DNA from: an uncultured Schumannella sp.
GTDB taxonomy: Bacteria > Actinomycetota > Actinomycetes > Actinomycetales > Microbacteriaceae
Reading direction: 5' to 3'
NCBI RefSeq assembly: GCF_905479755.1
Contig: NZ_CAJQNT010000027.1
Span: 1 to 64,000, forward strand
DNA length: 64,000 nt
Shown here piece after piece: positions 1 through 7,529 of this stretch; within the stretch, counting starts at the first letter, position 1; each line of letters starts with the position of its first letter. The position numbers were made by a program, and so were the translations under genes. Below the pieces are notes generated by a model. The model was not told the DNA's origin and did not search any database. It saw nothing but the letters and a program-made list of their open reading frames with translations.

Positions 1-117
1 GCGCGCCCTGCGCGTCCTGCGCGCCCCGCGCGCACCCTGCGCGCCCCTGCGCGCCCCGCGCGTACCCCCGCACCCTGCGCGCCCCGCGCACCCCGCGCGT
101 ACCCCCGCCCCCCTCCC
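1..117. repeat. GC-only low-complexity tract
   Basis: Simple-sequence DNA made almost only of G and C, built from imperfect units such as CCTGCGCGCCCCGCGCG and CGCGTACCCCCGC that recur several times. No start codon with a ribosome binding site and no recognisable protein is seen. It leads straight into the palindromic repeat cluster that follows. The left edge is cut by the window, so the tract may be longer. Confidence 0.6.
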
Positions 118-180
118 CGCGAGCGGTGCCAAAAGTGCAATCCCGGCGCCCTACATCGCACGTTTCGCACCGCTCACGGG
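118..180. repeat. Palindromic repeat family A, copy 1
   Basis: Imperfect inverted repeat of about 63 bp. The left arm begins CGCGAGCGGTGCCAAAAGTG; the right arm reads GCACGTTTCGCACCGCTC. Arms of about 20 nt enclose a 19-nt loop. The same design recurs eight more times in the window. Both strands could fold into a long stem-loop. Confidence 0.85.
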
Positions 181-270
181 GTTCGGGGTGACGAGCACTG
201 CGCACGACTGCGCGACACCGCGCGACCCGCGCATCCCCGTGATCCCGCGCCCACGTCGCCCACACACCCA

Positions 271-334
271 CGCGAGCGGTGCCAAAAGTGCGATCCCGCA
301 GCCGCGCACCCCACGTTTTGCACCGCTCGCGGGG
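271..334. repeat. Palindromic repeat family A, copy 2
   Basis: Second copy: left arm CGCGAGCGGTGCCAAAAGTG, right arm CACGTTTTGCACCGCTCGCG. The loop differs from copy 1, which argues for conservation of the arms rather than of the whole unit. Confidence 0.85.
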
Positions 335-365
335 CACGAGGGAACGCACCCCGCGCACCCCGCGC

Positions 366-429
366 CGCGAGCGGTGCCAAAAGTGCAATCCCGGCGCCCT
401 ACATCGCACGTTTCGCACCGCTCGCGGGG
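366..429. repeat. Palindromic repeat family A, copy 3
   Basis: Third copy, nearly identical to copy 1 including its loop. It lies 248 bp downstream of copy 1 as part of a larger local duplication (118-334 against 366-580). Confidence 0.85.
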
Positions 430-518
430 TTCGAAGTGACGAGCACTGCGCACGGCTGCGCGACACCGCGCGACCCGCGCATCCCCGTGATCTCGCACCC
501 ACGTCGCCCGCACACCCA

Positions 519-580
519 CGCGAGCGGTGCGAAAAGTGCGATCCCGCAGCCGCGCACCATACGTTTCGCACCGCTCGCGG
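519..580. repeat. Palindromic repeat family A, copy 4
   Basis: Fourth copy: left arm CGCGAGCGGTGCGAAAAGTG, right arm ACGTTTCGCACCGCTCGCGG. It corresponds to copy 2 in the 248-bp duplication. Confidence 0.85.
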
Positions 581-643
581 AGATGTGGGGGCGGAAGCGG
601 GCGCGGGTGTGCGCGCAGCTCGCGGGCCGGTGCGGGGGTGCAA

Positions 644-707
644 CGCGAGCGGTGCCAAAAGCACGATCCACACGCCCCACACCCCACGTTTCGCACCGCT
701 CGCGGGG
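644..707. repeat. Palindromic repeat family A, copy 5
   Basis: Fifth copy: CGCGAGCGGTGCCAAAAGCA on the left, ACGTTTCGCACCGCTCGCGG on the right. It is the copy closest to the 3' end of the leftward acetyltransferase gene, where a long stem-loop could stop or stabilise the transcript. The remaining 58 bases to position 765 hold nothing I recognise. Confidence 0.85.
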
Positions 708-765
708 GTTCGTGGGGCATGCGGCGTGTTCGGAAGAGCGCGCCGGCGAGACCGTGCAGCCGCGC

Positions 766-1248
766 TCAGCGCGCCCAGCGCTCGATGAGCATCGTCGTGC
801 CGAGCGTCGCGTACTCGCTCGTCGCACCGTCGGGCGCGAAGCCATGCTTGCGATAGAACGCGGCCGCGCGTGGGTTGTTCTGCGCGATCCACAAGAATGC
901 GGGGGAATCCGCGAGCGCGGCCTCGAACAGCGCGGCTCCTGCGCCCGTGCCGTGATGCGCCGCCAGCAGGTACAGCCCGTTCAGCTCACGGCCACGCGGA
1001 TGCCGCGAGGCATCCCGACCGGATGCGGCGGCCCACCCGACGACCTCGTCGCCGTCGGTCGCGACCCACACCTCTTCCTCGGAACCGGTGATGATCTCGC
1101 GCCAGCGTTCGACACGATCCTCGGCCTGCAGCGCGTCGAGTTGCTCGGGCGCCACCAGATGGCGGTAGGTCTCCTGCCACGAGCGCACGTGGACGTGCGC
1201 AACTCCGTCCGCATCCGCTGCCGTCGCGCGGCGAATCAGCGGAGGCAC
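766..1248 (-). CDS. GNAT family N-acetyltransferase
   Basis: Probable GNAT acetyltransferase, passing an acetyl group from acetyl-CoA to an unknown amine. The 160 residues cover one GNAT fold: an N-terminal strand (LIRRATAADADG), central WVATDGDEVVGWAA, an acetyl-CoA loop around HHGTGAGAALF, and a C-terminal NNPRAAAFYRKHGF block typical of the family. I chose the GTG at 1248 rather than an upstream ATG at 1311: it lies 4 nt after the rbfA stop and has GAGGA about 8 nt before it, whereas the ATG would overlap rbfA by 59 bp. The gene occupies the place where truB often follows rbfA in other bacteria. The substrate cannot be told from sequence. Confidence 0.85.
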   Translation of the reverse strand: MPPLIRRATAADADGVAHVHVRSWQETYRHLVAPEQLDALQAEDRVERWREIITGSEEEVWVATDGDEVVGWAAASGRDASRHPRGRELNGLYLLAAHHGTGAGAALFEAALADSPAFLWIAQNNPRAAAFYRKHGFAPDGATSEYATLGTTMLIERWAR

Positions 1249-1252
1249 GGAT

Positions 1253-1693
1253 TCAGTCCTCGTCGTCGTCGAGCTCGCGCGGCTTGACGTACGGGTCCTC
1301 GTCGCCGGCATACGCCGCGCCGACCGAGGACTGCCGCGCCACCTCGTCGCGCTCGTGCGCCGTCTTCAGCAGCGAGTCGAGGGCGGCCGCGTTCTCGGGG
1401 AGGGCATCCGGAATGAATTCCAGGCTCGGCGTCAGACGCGCCGTGATGTTCTTGCCCACCTCGGTGCGCAGCAACCCGGTCGCCGACTTGAGGGCGGCCC
1501 ACGAGTCGGCGCGCTCCTCGTCGGAGCCGTACACGGTGAAGAACACGCTCGCGTGCTGCAGGTCACCGGTGACGCGCACGTCGGTGATCGTCACGAATCC
1601 GAGACGCGGATCGCGCAGCCCCTTTTCGAGCCGACGCGCGATGATCTCCTTGATGCGGTCCGCCATCTTGGCGGCGCGATCTCCAGCAGCCAT
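1253..1693 (-). CDS. rbfA: Ribosome-binding factor A
   Basis: Binds the 30S subunit and helps mature the 5' end of 16S rRNA. The protein has 146 residues, normal for an actinobacterial RbfA. It shows the family pattern ADRIKEIIARRLEKGLRDPRLG near the N-terminus, then VTITDVRVTGDLQHASVFFTV, the KH-type fold core, and a C-terminal acidic tail ending in DDDED. The ATG is preceded by GAGGGAGAG. It is the last classical member of the nusA-ylxR-infB-rbfA order, and the acetyltransferase gene begins 4 nt after its stop, so the two are probably co-transcribed. Confidence 0.95.
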   Translation of the reverse strand: MAAGDRAAKMADRIKEIIARRLEKGLRDPRLGFVTITDVRVTGDLQHASVFFTVYGSDEERADSWAALKSATGLLRTEVGKNITARLTPSLEFIPDALPENAAALDSLLKTAHERDEVARQSSVGAAYAGDEDPYVKPRELDDDED

Positions 1694-1775
1694 CTCTCCC
1701 TCACCTGTCTTCTTCGCCGGCCGTCAGCTTGGGAGCGGTCGGGGTATTTCTCCGGGCCGCTGGTTGGGCCTGGCA

Positions 1776-1838
1776 GCGACCACCTCGAAGGGGTGGTCGC
1801 CGGATGCGGCTCGGAGGAATGCCCCGGCCGCATCCGGC
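1776..1838 (-). terminator. Two overlapping hairpins between infB and rbfA
   Basis: Read on the transcribed strand, a perfect 12-bp stem (GCCGGATGCGGC at 1827-1838 pairing with GCCGCATCCGGC at 1799-1810, 16-nt loop) is followed by a perfect 9-bp stem GCGACCACC/GGTGGTCGC (1776-1784 with 1792-1800). The two stems share bases 1799-1800, so they cannot both form fully. No U tract follows. It could be a partial terminator, an RNA-processing site or a stability element between infB and rbfA. Confidence 0.55.
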
Positions 1839-1845
1839 ACCAGAC

Positions 1846-4548
1846 CTACGCCCGGACCTTTTCCTTCATTTCAATCGTCTCGATCTCGTCACCGATCTGG
1901 ATGTCGTTGAACTTGCCGAGACCGATACCGGCCTCGAAGTCCGTCCGCACCTCGGTGACGTCGTCCTTGAAACGACGCAGCGAGTCGATGGCGAGGTTGT
2001 CGCCGACGACCACACCGTCACGGATGACCCGCGCCTTGGCGTTGCGCGTGATCGTGCCGGAGCGGACGATGACACCCGCGATGTTGCCGGCCTTGGAGGA
2101 GCGGAAGATTTCGCGGATTTCCGCGACACCCGACTGAACCTCTTCGTATTCCGGCTTGAGCATGCCCTTGAGCGAGCCCTCGATGTCGTCGAGCGCCGCG
2201 TAGATGACCGAGTAGAACCGCACGTCGATTCCCTCGCGGGCGGCACGCTCGCGCGCCTTGACATCCGGTCGCACGTTGAAGCCGATGACGATCGCGTTGT
2301 CGATCGTCGCCAGGTCGATGTCCGACTCGGTGACGGCACCCACACCGCGGTGCAGGATGCGCAGCTGGACGCTGTCGTCGACCTCGATCTTGAGCAGGGC
2401 CTCCTCGAGCGCCTCAACGGCACCGGAAACGTCACCCTTGATGATGAGGTTGAGGCTTTCGACCTTGCCGTCTTCGAGGGCCTTCGTGAAGTCTTCGAGC
2501 GAGATGCGCTTGCGGGCCTTGGCCAGCAGGGCGTTGCGCTCGGCCGCTTCACGCTTTTCGGCGATCTGACGGGCGGTGCGGTCTTCCTCGGTGACGAGGA
2601 AGGTGTCACCGGCGCGGGGCACGGTCGACAGACCCTGCACCTGCACGGGGCGGGCCGGGTAGGCCTCCTCCACCGGGTCGCCGTTCTCGTCGTGCATCGC
2701 ACGGACGCGGCCGTAGGCCGTACCCGCGACGATCGCATCACCGACGCGCAGCGTTCCCGACTGGATGAGCACCGTCGCGACGGCACCGCGTCCCTTGTCG
2801 AGCTTCGCTTCGATCGCGACGCCGCGCGCGTCCTTGTTGGGGTTCGCGCGCAGGTCGAGTCCGGCATCCGCCGTCAACAGCACGGCATCGAGAAGTTCGT
2901 TGATGCCCTTCTGCTTGAGCGCGCTGACGTCGACGAAGAGCGTGTCGCCACCGAACTCTTCGGCCACCAGGCCGAACTCGGTGAGCTGCTGACGCACCTT
3001 CGAGGGGTTGGCGCCTTCCTTATCGACCTTGTTGACCGCGACCACGATCGGCACGTTGGCCGCCTGCGCGTGGTTCAAGGCTTCCACCGTCTGCGGCATG
3101 ATGCCGTCGTCGGCGGCAACCACGAGGATCGCGATGTCGGTCACCTGCGCACCACGAGCACGCATGGCGGTGAACGCCTCGTGACCCGGGGTGTCGATGA
3201 AGGTGATGGCACGCTCGTTGCCTTCGTGCTCGGTCCAGACCTGGTACGCACCGATGTGCTGCGTGATGCCACCGGCCTCGCCCGCGACGACGTTCGCCTC
3301 GCGGATCGCGTCGAGCAGCTTGGTCTTACCGTGGTCGACGTGACCCATGACGGTGACGACCGGGGGCCGGATCTCGAGCTCGTCGTCCGACTCGTCTTCG
3401 AGCTCCTGCTCGAGGTCGAGATCGAAGGCGGCGAGGAGTTCCTTGTCTTCGTCTTCGGGGCTGACGATCTGGATCTTGTAGCCCAGCTCTTCACCGAGGA
3501 TCTGGAAGGTGGCCTCGTCGAGCGACTCGGTCGCCGTCGCCATCTCACCGAGGTGGAACAGCGCCGTGACGAGCGCGCCCGGCTGCACCGAGTACTTCGT
3601 CAGCGTCTCGAGCTTGTCGGCCAGATCCGAGATGGATGCGCCGCGGCGCAGGCGAATGACCTTGCTGCCATCGCCGCGCGGGATCGCGACGCCACCGAGC
3701 GTCGGGGCCTCCCGCATCTCGAATTCGGCGCGCTTCGTGCGCTTCGACTTGCGGGCTTTGCTCTTGCCGCCACCGCGACCGAAGGCACCCGCGGTGCCAC
3801 CGCCGGGACCACGGCCACGACCGCCGCCGCCACCGGGACGACCGGCGAAGCCGCCACCACCGGGGCCGCCGCCGGGGCGCTGGAAGCCGCCACCGGCACC
3901 GCCGGGACGACCGCCACCGCCGGGGCGCTGCTGGAACGGGGCGCTACCACCGGGGCGCGGGGCACCCGGACGGGGCGCTCCGGGGCGCGGGGCACCCGGG
4001 CGCGGAGCACCGGGACGCGGCGCCGCGGGGCGCGGAATGTTGCCGCCACCGCCACCGGGCCGAGGCATCCCCTGCGAGCTGGAGTACGGGTTGTTGCCGG
4101 GGCGCGGGGCGCCGGGGCGCGCCATGCCCTGCGAGCTGGAGTACGGGTTGTTGCCCGGACGCGGGGTGCCGGGGCGCGGCGCGTCGCCCGAAGGCTTCGC
4201 TGCGGTCGGCTCGGCGGCCGGCTTCTCGGCGTCGGCGGCGGGCGCCGGCGCGGGAGCGGGCTTCTCCGCCTCCGGAGCCGGGGCGGGTGCCGCGGCTTCC
4301 GGCGCGGCGGGAGCCGGCTTCGGGCCGGGCTTCGGCGCGGGCTTGGCAGCCGGCTTCGCCGCGGGCGCGGCAGCGGGCTTGGCGACGCCTTCGGCTTCGA
4401 GCGCCTGCTTCAGGCGTCGAGCGACCGGCGGGGCGATCGAGGATGAGGCGCTCTTGACGAACTCACCCATTTCGGTGAGTTTCGCGAGAGCGATCTTGCT
4501 GTCGATGCCGAGTTCGTTCGCGATCTCGTGCACGCGGGGGTTAGCCAC
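1846..4548 (-). CDS. infB: Translation initiation factor IF-2
   Basis: GTPase that brings fMet-tRNA to the 30S subunit. The 900-residue protein starts with an IF2 N-terminal helix module ([12 protein letters not shown]). A very long Ala/Pro/Gly/Arg linker follows (about 55-265), which includes [12 protein letters not shown] twice and several GAPRP units. After a conserved basic stretch come the G domain with GHVDHGKT at 402-409, DTPGHE, and NKVD, then beta-barrel domains to the C-terminus. The start is GTG at 4548 because AGGAG lies 5 nt upstream; seven further in-frame codons before it lack support. It lies 97 nt downstream of ylxR. Confidence 0.97.
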   Translation of the reverse strand: MANPRVHEIANELGIDSKIALAKLTEMGEFVKSASSSIAPPVARRLKQALEAEGVAKPAAAPAAKPAAKPAPKPGPKPAPAAPEAAAPAPAPEAEKPAPAPAPAADAEKPAAEPTAAKPSGDAPRPGTPRPGNNPYSSSQGMARPGAPRPGNNPYSSSQGMPRPGGGGGNIPRPAAPRPGAPRPGAPRPGAPRPGAPRPGGSAPFQQRPGGGGRPGGAGGGFQRPGGGPGGGGFAGRPGGGGGRGRGPGGGTAGAFGRGGGKSKARKSKRTKRAEFEMREAPTLGGVAIPRGDGSKVIRLRRGASISDLADKLETLTKYSVQPGALVTALFHLGEMATATESLDEATFQILGEELGYKIQIVSPEDEDKELLAAFDLDLEQELEDESDDELEIRPPVVTVMGHVDHGKTKLLDAIREANVVAGEAGGITQHIGAYQVWTEHEGNERAITFIDTPGHEAFTAMRARGAQVTDIAILVVAADDGIMPQTVEALNHAQAANVPIVVAVNKVDKEGANPSKVRQQLTEFGLVAEEFGGDTLFVDVSALKQKGINELLDAVLLTADAGLDLRANPNKDARGVAIEAKLDKGRGAVATVLIQSGTLRVGDAIVAGTAYGRVRAMHDENGDPVEEAYPARPVQVQGLSTVPRAGDTFLVTEEDRTARQIAEKREAAERNALLAKARKRISLEDFTKALEDGKVESLNLIIKGDVSGAVEALEEALLKIEVDDSVQLRILHRGVGAVTESDIDLATIDNAIVIGFNVRPDVKARERAAREGIDVRFYSVIYAALDDIEGSLKGMLKPEYEEVQSGVAEIREIFRSSKAGNIAGVIVRSGTITRNAKARVIRDGVVVGDNLAIDSLRRFKDDVTEVRTDFEAGIGLGKFNDIQIGDEIETIEMKEKVRA

Positions 4549-4645
4549 AATTCTCCTGTCTGGGTCCACTCCAGGCAGGAGCGGACATCAAAGGGTGAGG
4601 GAACTCATTTCGAGTTGCTCATTACTTGTCCATGTGCTTTTCGGC

Positions 4646-4924
4646 CTATTCAGTCCGTTCGGTTCCGGGGCGGTCATTCGCGCCGGATTCCAGCATGTTC
4701 AGACTCGAGGTGTCGAGTCCGGTTGTGACCCGCAGCGCCCGCCCGAAGGCCCGGCGACGGATCGCGGTGTCAATGCACTCGGGGCTGTCATGCACCCAGG
4801 CGCCCCGGCCCGGAAGTCGTGCCGCCGCATCCGCGACGACCCGTCCGTCGCGCGCGACCACCCTCAATAACGAGGAGCGGGGAGCGCGCTGTCGGCAACC
4901 CAGGCAGGTTCTGACGGCTTCCAT
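4646..4924 (-). CDS. ylxR: YlxR family RNA-binding protein (DUF448)
   Basis: Small 92-residue protein of the YlxR/RnpM family, an RNA-binding protein that almost always lies between nusA and infB. The signature [17 protein letters not shown] and the [16 protein letters not shown] block are present. The C-terminal 20 or so residues (from about [11 protein letters not shown]) are less conserved and may be disordered. It starts 11 nt after the nusA stop, so the two are surely one transcription unit. In Bacillus the family has been linked to RNase P modulation; whether this holds here is not shown. Confidence 0.93.
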   Translation of the reverse strand: MEAVRTCLGCRQRAPRSSLLRVVARDGRVVADAAARLPGRGAWVHDSPECIDTAIRRRAFGRALRVTTGLDTSSLNMLESGANDRPGTERTE

Positions 4925-4935
4925 CCTACCCCGGC

Positions 4936-5916
4936 TCAGGACTCCATCACCGAATCAGGCTGGATGTCGATGCGTGCACCCGTCAATTTGGCGGCCAGTC
5001 GGGCGTTCTGGCCCTCCTTGCCGATGGCGAGTGAGAGCTGGTAGTCGGGCACCAGCGCGCGGACCGCCTTGAGCGACTCGTCGACGACGAACGCGCTCGT
5101 GACCTTCGCCGGGCTGAGGGCGCTCGCGACGAACGTCGCCAGGTCATCCGAGTAGTCAACGATGTCGATCTTCTCGTTGCCGAGTTCCGCGGTGACCGCA
5201 CGCACGCGCTGGCCGAGTTCGCCGATGCAGGCGCCCTTGGCGTTGATCCCCGGCTCGAGGGCGCGCACCGCGATCTTGCTGCGGTGGCCGGCCTCGCGGG
5301 CGAGGCTCGCGATCTCGACGATGCCGCTGGCTATCTCGGGAACCTCGAGCGCGAACAACTTGCGCACGAGCCCCGGGTGGGTGCGGCTGACCGTGATCGC
5401 GGGACCCTTCGGGCCCTTGCTGACGCTCGTGACGTAGACGCGGATGCGCGAGCCGTGCGCGTAGTCCTCGCCCGGCACCTGCTCCTCGGGCGGCAGAATC
5501 GCCTCGACCGCGCCGAGGTCGACGTGGATCATGCGCGGGTTGGGGCCCTGCTGGATGACGCCGGCGACGATGTCGCCCTCGCGACCCTTGAATTCGCCGA
5601 GAACCTTGTCGTCGCCGATGTCGCGCAGGCGCTGCGAGATGACCTGTTTGGCGGCGAAGGCCGAGATGCGCCCGAAGTCGGCGGGGTTGTCGACGGCCTC
5701 GCCGATGATCTCGTCGTTTTCGTCGCGCTCCGGGACGTACACGGTGATGTGGCCGGTCTTGCGATCGAGTTCGACGCGCGCGCCCAGTTCGGGGCCCTGG
5801 TCGGTGTGCTTGAGGTAGGCGGTCAGGATGGCCTGCTCGATGATTCCGACCAGTTCGTCAAACGGAATCTCTCGCTCGCGCTCCATGAGCCGCAGCATTC
5901 CGAGGTCGATGTCCAT
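4936..5916 (-). CDS. nusA: Transcription termination/antitermination factor NusA
   Basis: RNA polymerase-associated pausing and termination factor. At 326 residues it has the actinobacterial architecture: an N-terminal polymerase-binding domain ([20 protein letters not shown]), an S1 domain (about 105-200, [22 protein letters not shown]), then KH1 and KH2 ([37 protein letters not shown]), without the C-terminal acidic repeats of E. coli NusA. GGAGG lies 5 nt before the ATG. A candidate -10 box TAGACT lies at 5970-5975. In most genomes rimP sits directly upstream; here the upstream DNA is non-coding and repeat-bearing. Confidence 0.96.
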   Translation of the reverse strand: MDIDLGMLRLMEREREIPFDELVGIIEQAILTAYLKHTDQGPELGARVELDRKTGHITVYVPERDENDEIIGEAVDNPADFGRISAFAAKQVISQRLRDIGDDKVLGEFKGREGDIVAGVIQQGPNPRMIHVDLGAVEAILPPEEQVPGEDYAHGSRIRVYVTSVSKGPKGPAITVSRTHPGLVRKLFALEVPEIASGIVEIASLAREAGHRSKIAVRALEPGINAKGACIGELGQRVRAVTAELGNEKIDIVDYSDDLATFVASALSPAKVTSAFVVDESLKAVRALVPDYQLSLAIGKEGQNARLAAKLTGARIDIQPDSVMES

Positions 5917-5969
5917 CTAGGCCTCCGCTATTCAGATTGTGGGCGGCCCAGCTGCGGCCGCATCGATGC

Positions 5970-5975
5970 AGTCTA
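5970..5975 (-). promoter_or_regulatory. Candidate -10 box for nusA
   Basis: TAGACT on the minus strand, about 54 nt before the nusA ATG, leaving room for a leader with GGAGG. No convincing -35 box is seen. With rimP absent upstream, nusA must have its own promoter near here. Confidence 0.4.
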
Positions 5976-6033
5976 ACCGAGCGTCGCCGCGGCGTGGACG
6001 CGCTGTGGACGCGCTGGACCCCGCGCCATCCCC

Positions 6034-6113
6034 CGCGAGCGGTGCGAAAAGTCGGATGCGCGCGGCCAGCATCGCGCTTTTGGCACCGCTCGCGCGTTTG
6101 GCACCGCTCGCAG
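6034..6113. repeat. Palindromic repeat family A, copy 6 plus extra half
   Basis: Left arm CGCGAGCGGTGCGAAAAGTC and right arm GCTTTTGGCACCGCTCGCG (6034-6094), followed at once by a second copy of the right arm only (CGTTTGGCACCGCTCGCAG, to 6113). The extra half shows that partial units exist. The copy lies between the 3' end of the DUF559 gene and nusA. The rest of 5917-6144 shows only the nusA promoter region. Confidence 0.8.
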
Positions 6114-6144
6114 GCTCCGGCGCGCGCGCGGCGCGGCGCGCGCG

Positions 6145-7047
6145 TCAGCGCGACGCAAGGATGCGCCGCACACGCGCAACGAAGAGCTCCGGGTGCGCGT
6201 ACACATCCGCCGCCGTCACGCGAATCACCCGCCACCCGGCGGCTTCCATTCGTTCGCGGCGGGAGATGTCGCGCATCCACGTCGCTCGATCGATGCGATG
6301 GACATCGCCCTCGTATTCGAAGGCGACTCGCGCATCCGGATAGGCGAGGTCAGGATGCATGACTCCCTCGGCATCCACGATCTCGACACCGAGGGATGGT
6401 TCCGGCAGTCGCGCGGCGACCAGGAGCAGCCGCATGTGCGTTTCGGGGCGCGAGTCGACACCTTCGCGCACGCGCGGGAGCGCCCACTGCACGGTCTGCG
6501 CGCCGCGCTTGCCGGCGTGACGGGCCGCGGCCGCAGCGAGCTCGTCGAGGGTGCACGCGGGAGGGATGCGCGGGGTGCTCCGCCGACGCGAAACGAGGGA
6601 GTCCCCGACCGCGACGGCGTCCCGCCGACCCAGGGTCGCAGCCGCGTGGCACCACGCATCCGCCGGATCGAGCACCGGGAGACCGTGCACGAAACCGACG
6701 CCGACCTGCGAAACCCGGTGCCCGTGCACCCCGCGAGCGCGCGGCGGCGTGCGCGGGTCGAGGACCGCGAGGTGCAGCGGCTCGTCGGCGCTCTCGCCCG
6801 GCAGCGACGCCCCGATGAGCCTCAACGCGGTGCGATGTGCGAAGAATTGGCCCGGCGCGAGCCGCGTCGCATAGGCACGACACCGCTCGAGAAGGTCGCT
6901 CGGCGCGGCGCCGAAGATCACCACGCCATGGAAGGGATGCGCGACATCCGCACACCGGAGCCGTCCGGCCGTGACGCCGGCGGCGAGCGCCTCTCCCGTC
7001 GTGGCGGGGCCGAGCCTCAGTTCAGTGGGGATCGCAGCGCGGCGCAT
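6145..7047 (-). CDS. DUF559 domain protein with AbiEi-like N-terminus
   Basis: 300-residue protein. The C-terminal third matches the DUF559 style (MHPDLAYPDARVAFEYEGDVHR, then WMRDISRRERMEAAGWRVIRVTA), a fold related to Vsr and restriction-type endonucleases; the Asp/Glu pattern of EYEGD is the putative metal site. The N-terminal part (TTGEALAAGVTAGRLRCADVAHPFHGV) recalls the winged-helix region of AbiEi antitoxins, but no AbiEii toxin gene is adjacent. The ATG at 7047 directly follows GGAGGA, an unusually short spacing, so the start is uncertain. An open frame continues upstream to 7437, but it runs through repeat DNA and is not believed. Function unknown. Palindromic repeats flank it on both sides. 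Confidence 0.75.
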   Translation of the reverse strand: MRRAAIPTELRLGPATTGEALAAGVTAGRLRCADVAHPFHGVVIFGAAPSDLLERCRAYATRLAPGQFFAHRTALRLIGASLPGESADEPLHLAVLDPRTPPRARGVHGHRVSQVGVGFVHGLPVLDPADAWCHAAATLGRRDAVAVGDSLVSRRRSTPRIPPACTLDELAAAAARHAGKRGAQTVQWALPRVREGVDSRPETHMRLLLVAARLPEPSLGVEIVDAEGVMHPDLAYPDARVAFEYEGDVHRIDRATWMRDISRRERMEAAGWRVIRVTAADVYAHPELFVARVRRILASR

Positions 7048-7117
7048 TCCTCCATGCTCGCGAACCGTGTGTCGCTGCGGCTGTCCGCGCGTGCGGTTGG
7101 GGAGGAATCCCGCTCGC

Positions 7118-7179
7118 CGCGAGCGGTGGAGAACGTGCGAACGCTGGGTTGCACATCGAACGTCTCGCACGCTCGGCGG
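7118..7179. repeat. Palindromic repeat family A, copy 7 (diverged)
   Basis: Diverged copy: left arm CGCGAGCGGTGGAGAACGTG, right arm GAACGTCTCGCACGCTCGGC. It lies 70 bp upstream of the DUF559 start. The substitutions are partly matched between arms (GAGAACGTGCGA against TCGAACGTCTCG), which hints that pairing is kept. Confidence 0.65.
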
Positions 7180-7222
7180 TCGCGGGCGGGCGCTTCGCAC
7201 CCCCGCGAGCCTCCGCCCACCC

Positions 7223-7285
7223 CGCGAGCGGTGCGAAACGTGCGATTGCAGGCTCTCACACCCCACGTTTGGCACCGCTCGGCGG
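7223..7285. repeat. Palindromic repeat family A, copy 8
   Basis: CGCGAGCGGTGCGAAACGTG on the left, CACGTTTGGCACCGCTCGGC on the right. Repeated almost identically 162 bp further on. Between copies 8 and 9 lies GGGAGCGGGC-type simple sequence. Confidence 0.85.
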
Positions 7286-7384
7286 GAGCGGGCGGGAGCG
7301 GGCGGGAGCGCAGCGTGCGCGGGAGGGAGCGAGCGTGCAGCGTGCGGCAGGTCGGCGGGAGTGCGGGCGAGCCCTCCGCACACC

Positions 7385-7448
7385 CGCGAGCGGTGCGAAA
7401 CGTGCGATTGCAGGCTCTCACACCCCACGTTTGGCACCGCTCGGCGGG
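7385..7448. repeat. Palindromic repeat family A, copy 9
   Basis: Same arms and loop as copy 8. It lies 82 bp beyond the 3' end of the leftward proS gene and could act as its transcript end. The whole stretch 7048-7529 holds copies 7-9 and GC-rich simple sequence (GGCGGGAGCG, GCAGCGTGCG units) and no gene I can support. Confidence 0.85.
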
Positions 7449-7529
7449 AGAGAGGGAGCGCGCGAGCGTGCAGCGTGCGGCGGGGGCGCGCGGCAGGGCG
7501 GCGTGCAGCGCGCAGCGCAGCGCGGCGCG

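Larger units (their letters stand above)
118..580. repeat. Direct duplication of about 215 bp, period 248
   Basis: Bases 118-334 are repeated at 366-580 with only scattered differences. Each unit carries two palindromic repeats separated by the spacer GTGACGAGCACTGCGCACG and a shared GCGCGACCCGCGCATCCC stretch. The offset is 248 bp for both palindrome pairs (118 to 366, 271 to 519). This shows that the cluster grew partly by tandem duplication of a block, not only by independent insertions. Confidence 0.75.

Noticed and set aside
118-707. CRISPR array
   Set aside because: Repeats are large palindromes at uneven distances (about 95-155 bp), spacers are themselves duplicated, and no cas gene is present.
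1729-4446. A 905-codon rightward open frame opposite infB
   Set aside because: It mirrors infB codon by codon, has low-complexity composition (long Asp/Val/Leu and Arg/Gly runs) and no ribosome binding site. High GC content makes stop codons rare in this frame.
6145-7047. Complete AbiE toxin-antitoxin pair
   Set aside because: Only the N-terminus recalls AbiEi. The C-terminus is DUF559 and no nucleotidyltransferase toxin gene is adjacent.
7048-7437. N-terminal extension of the DUF559 protein by 130 residues
   Set aside because: The extension is translated palindromic repeat (VGCESLQSHVSHRSR twice) and has no ribosome binding site, so it is non-coding.
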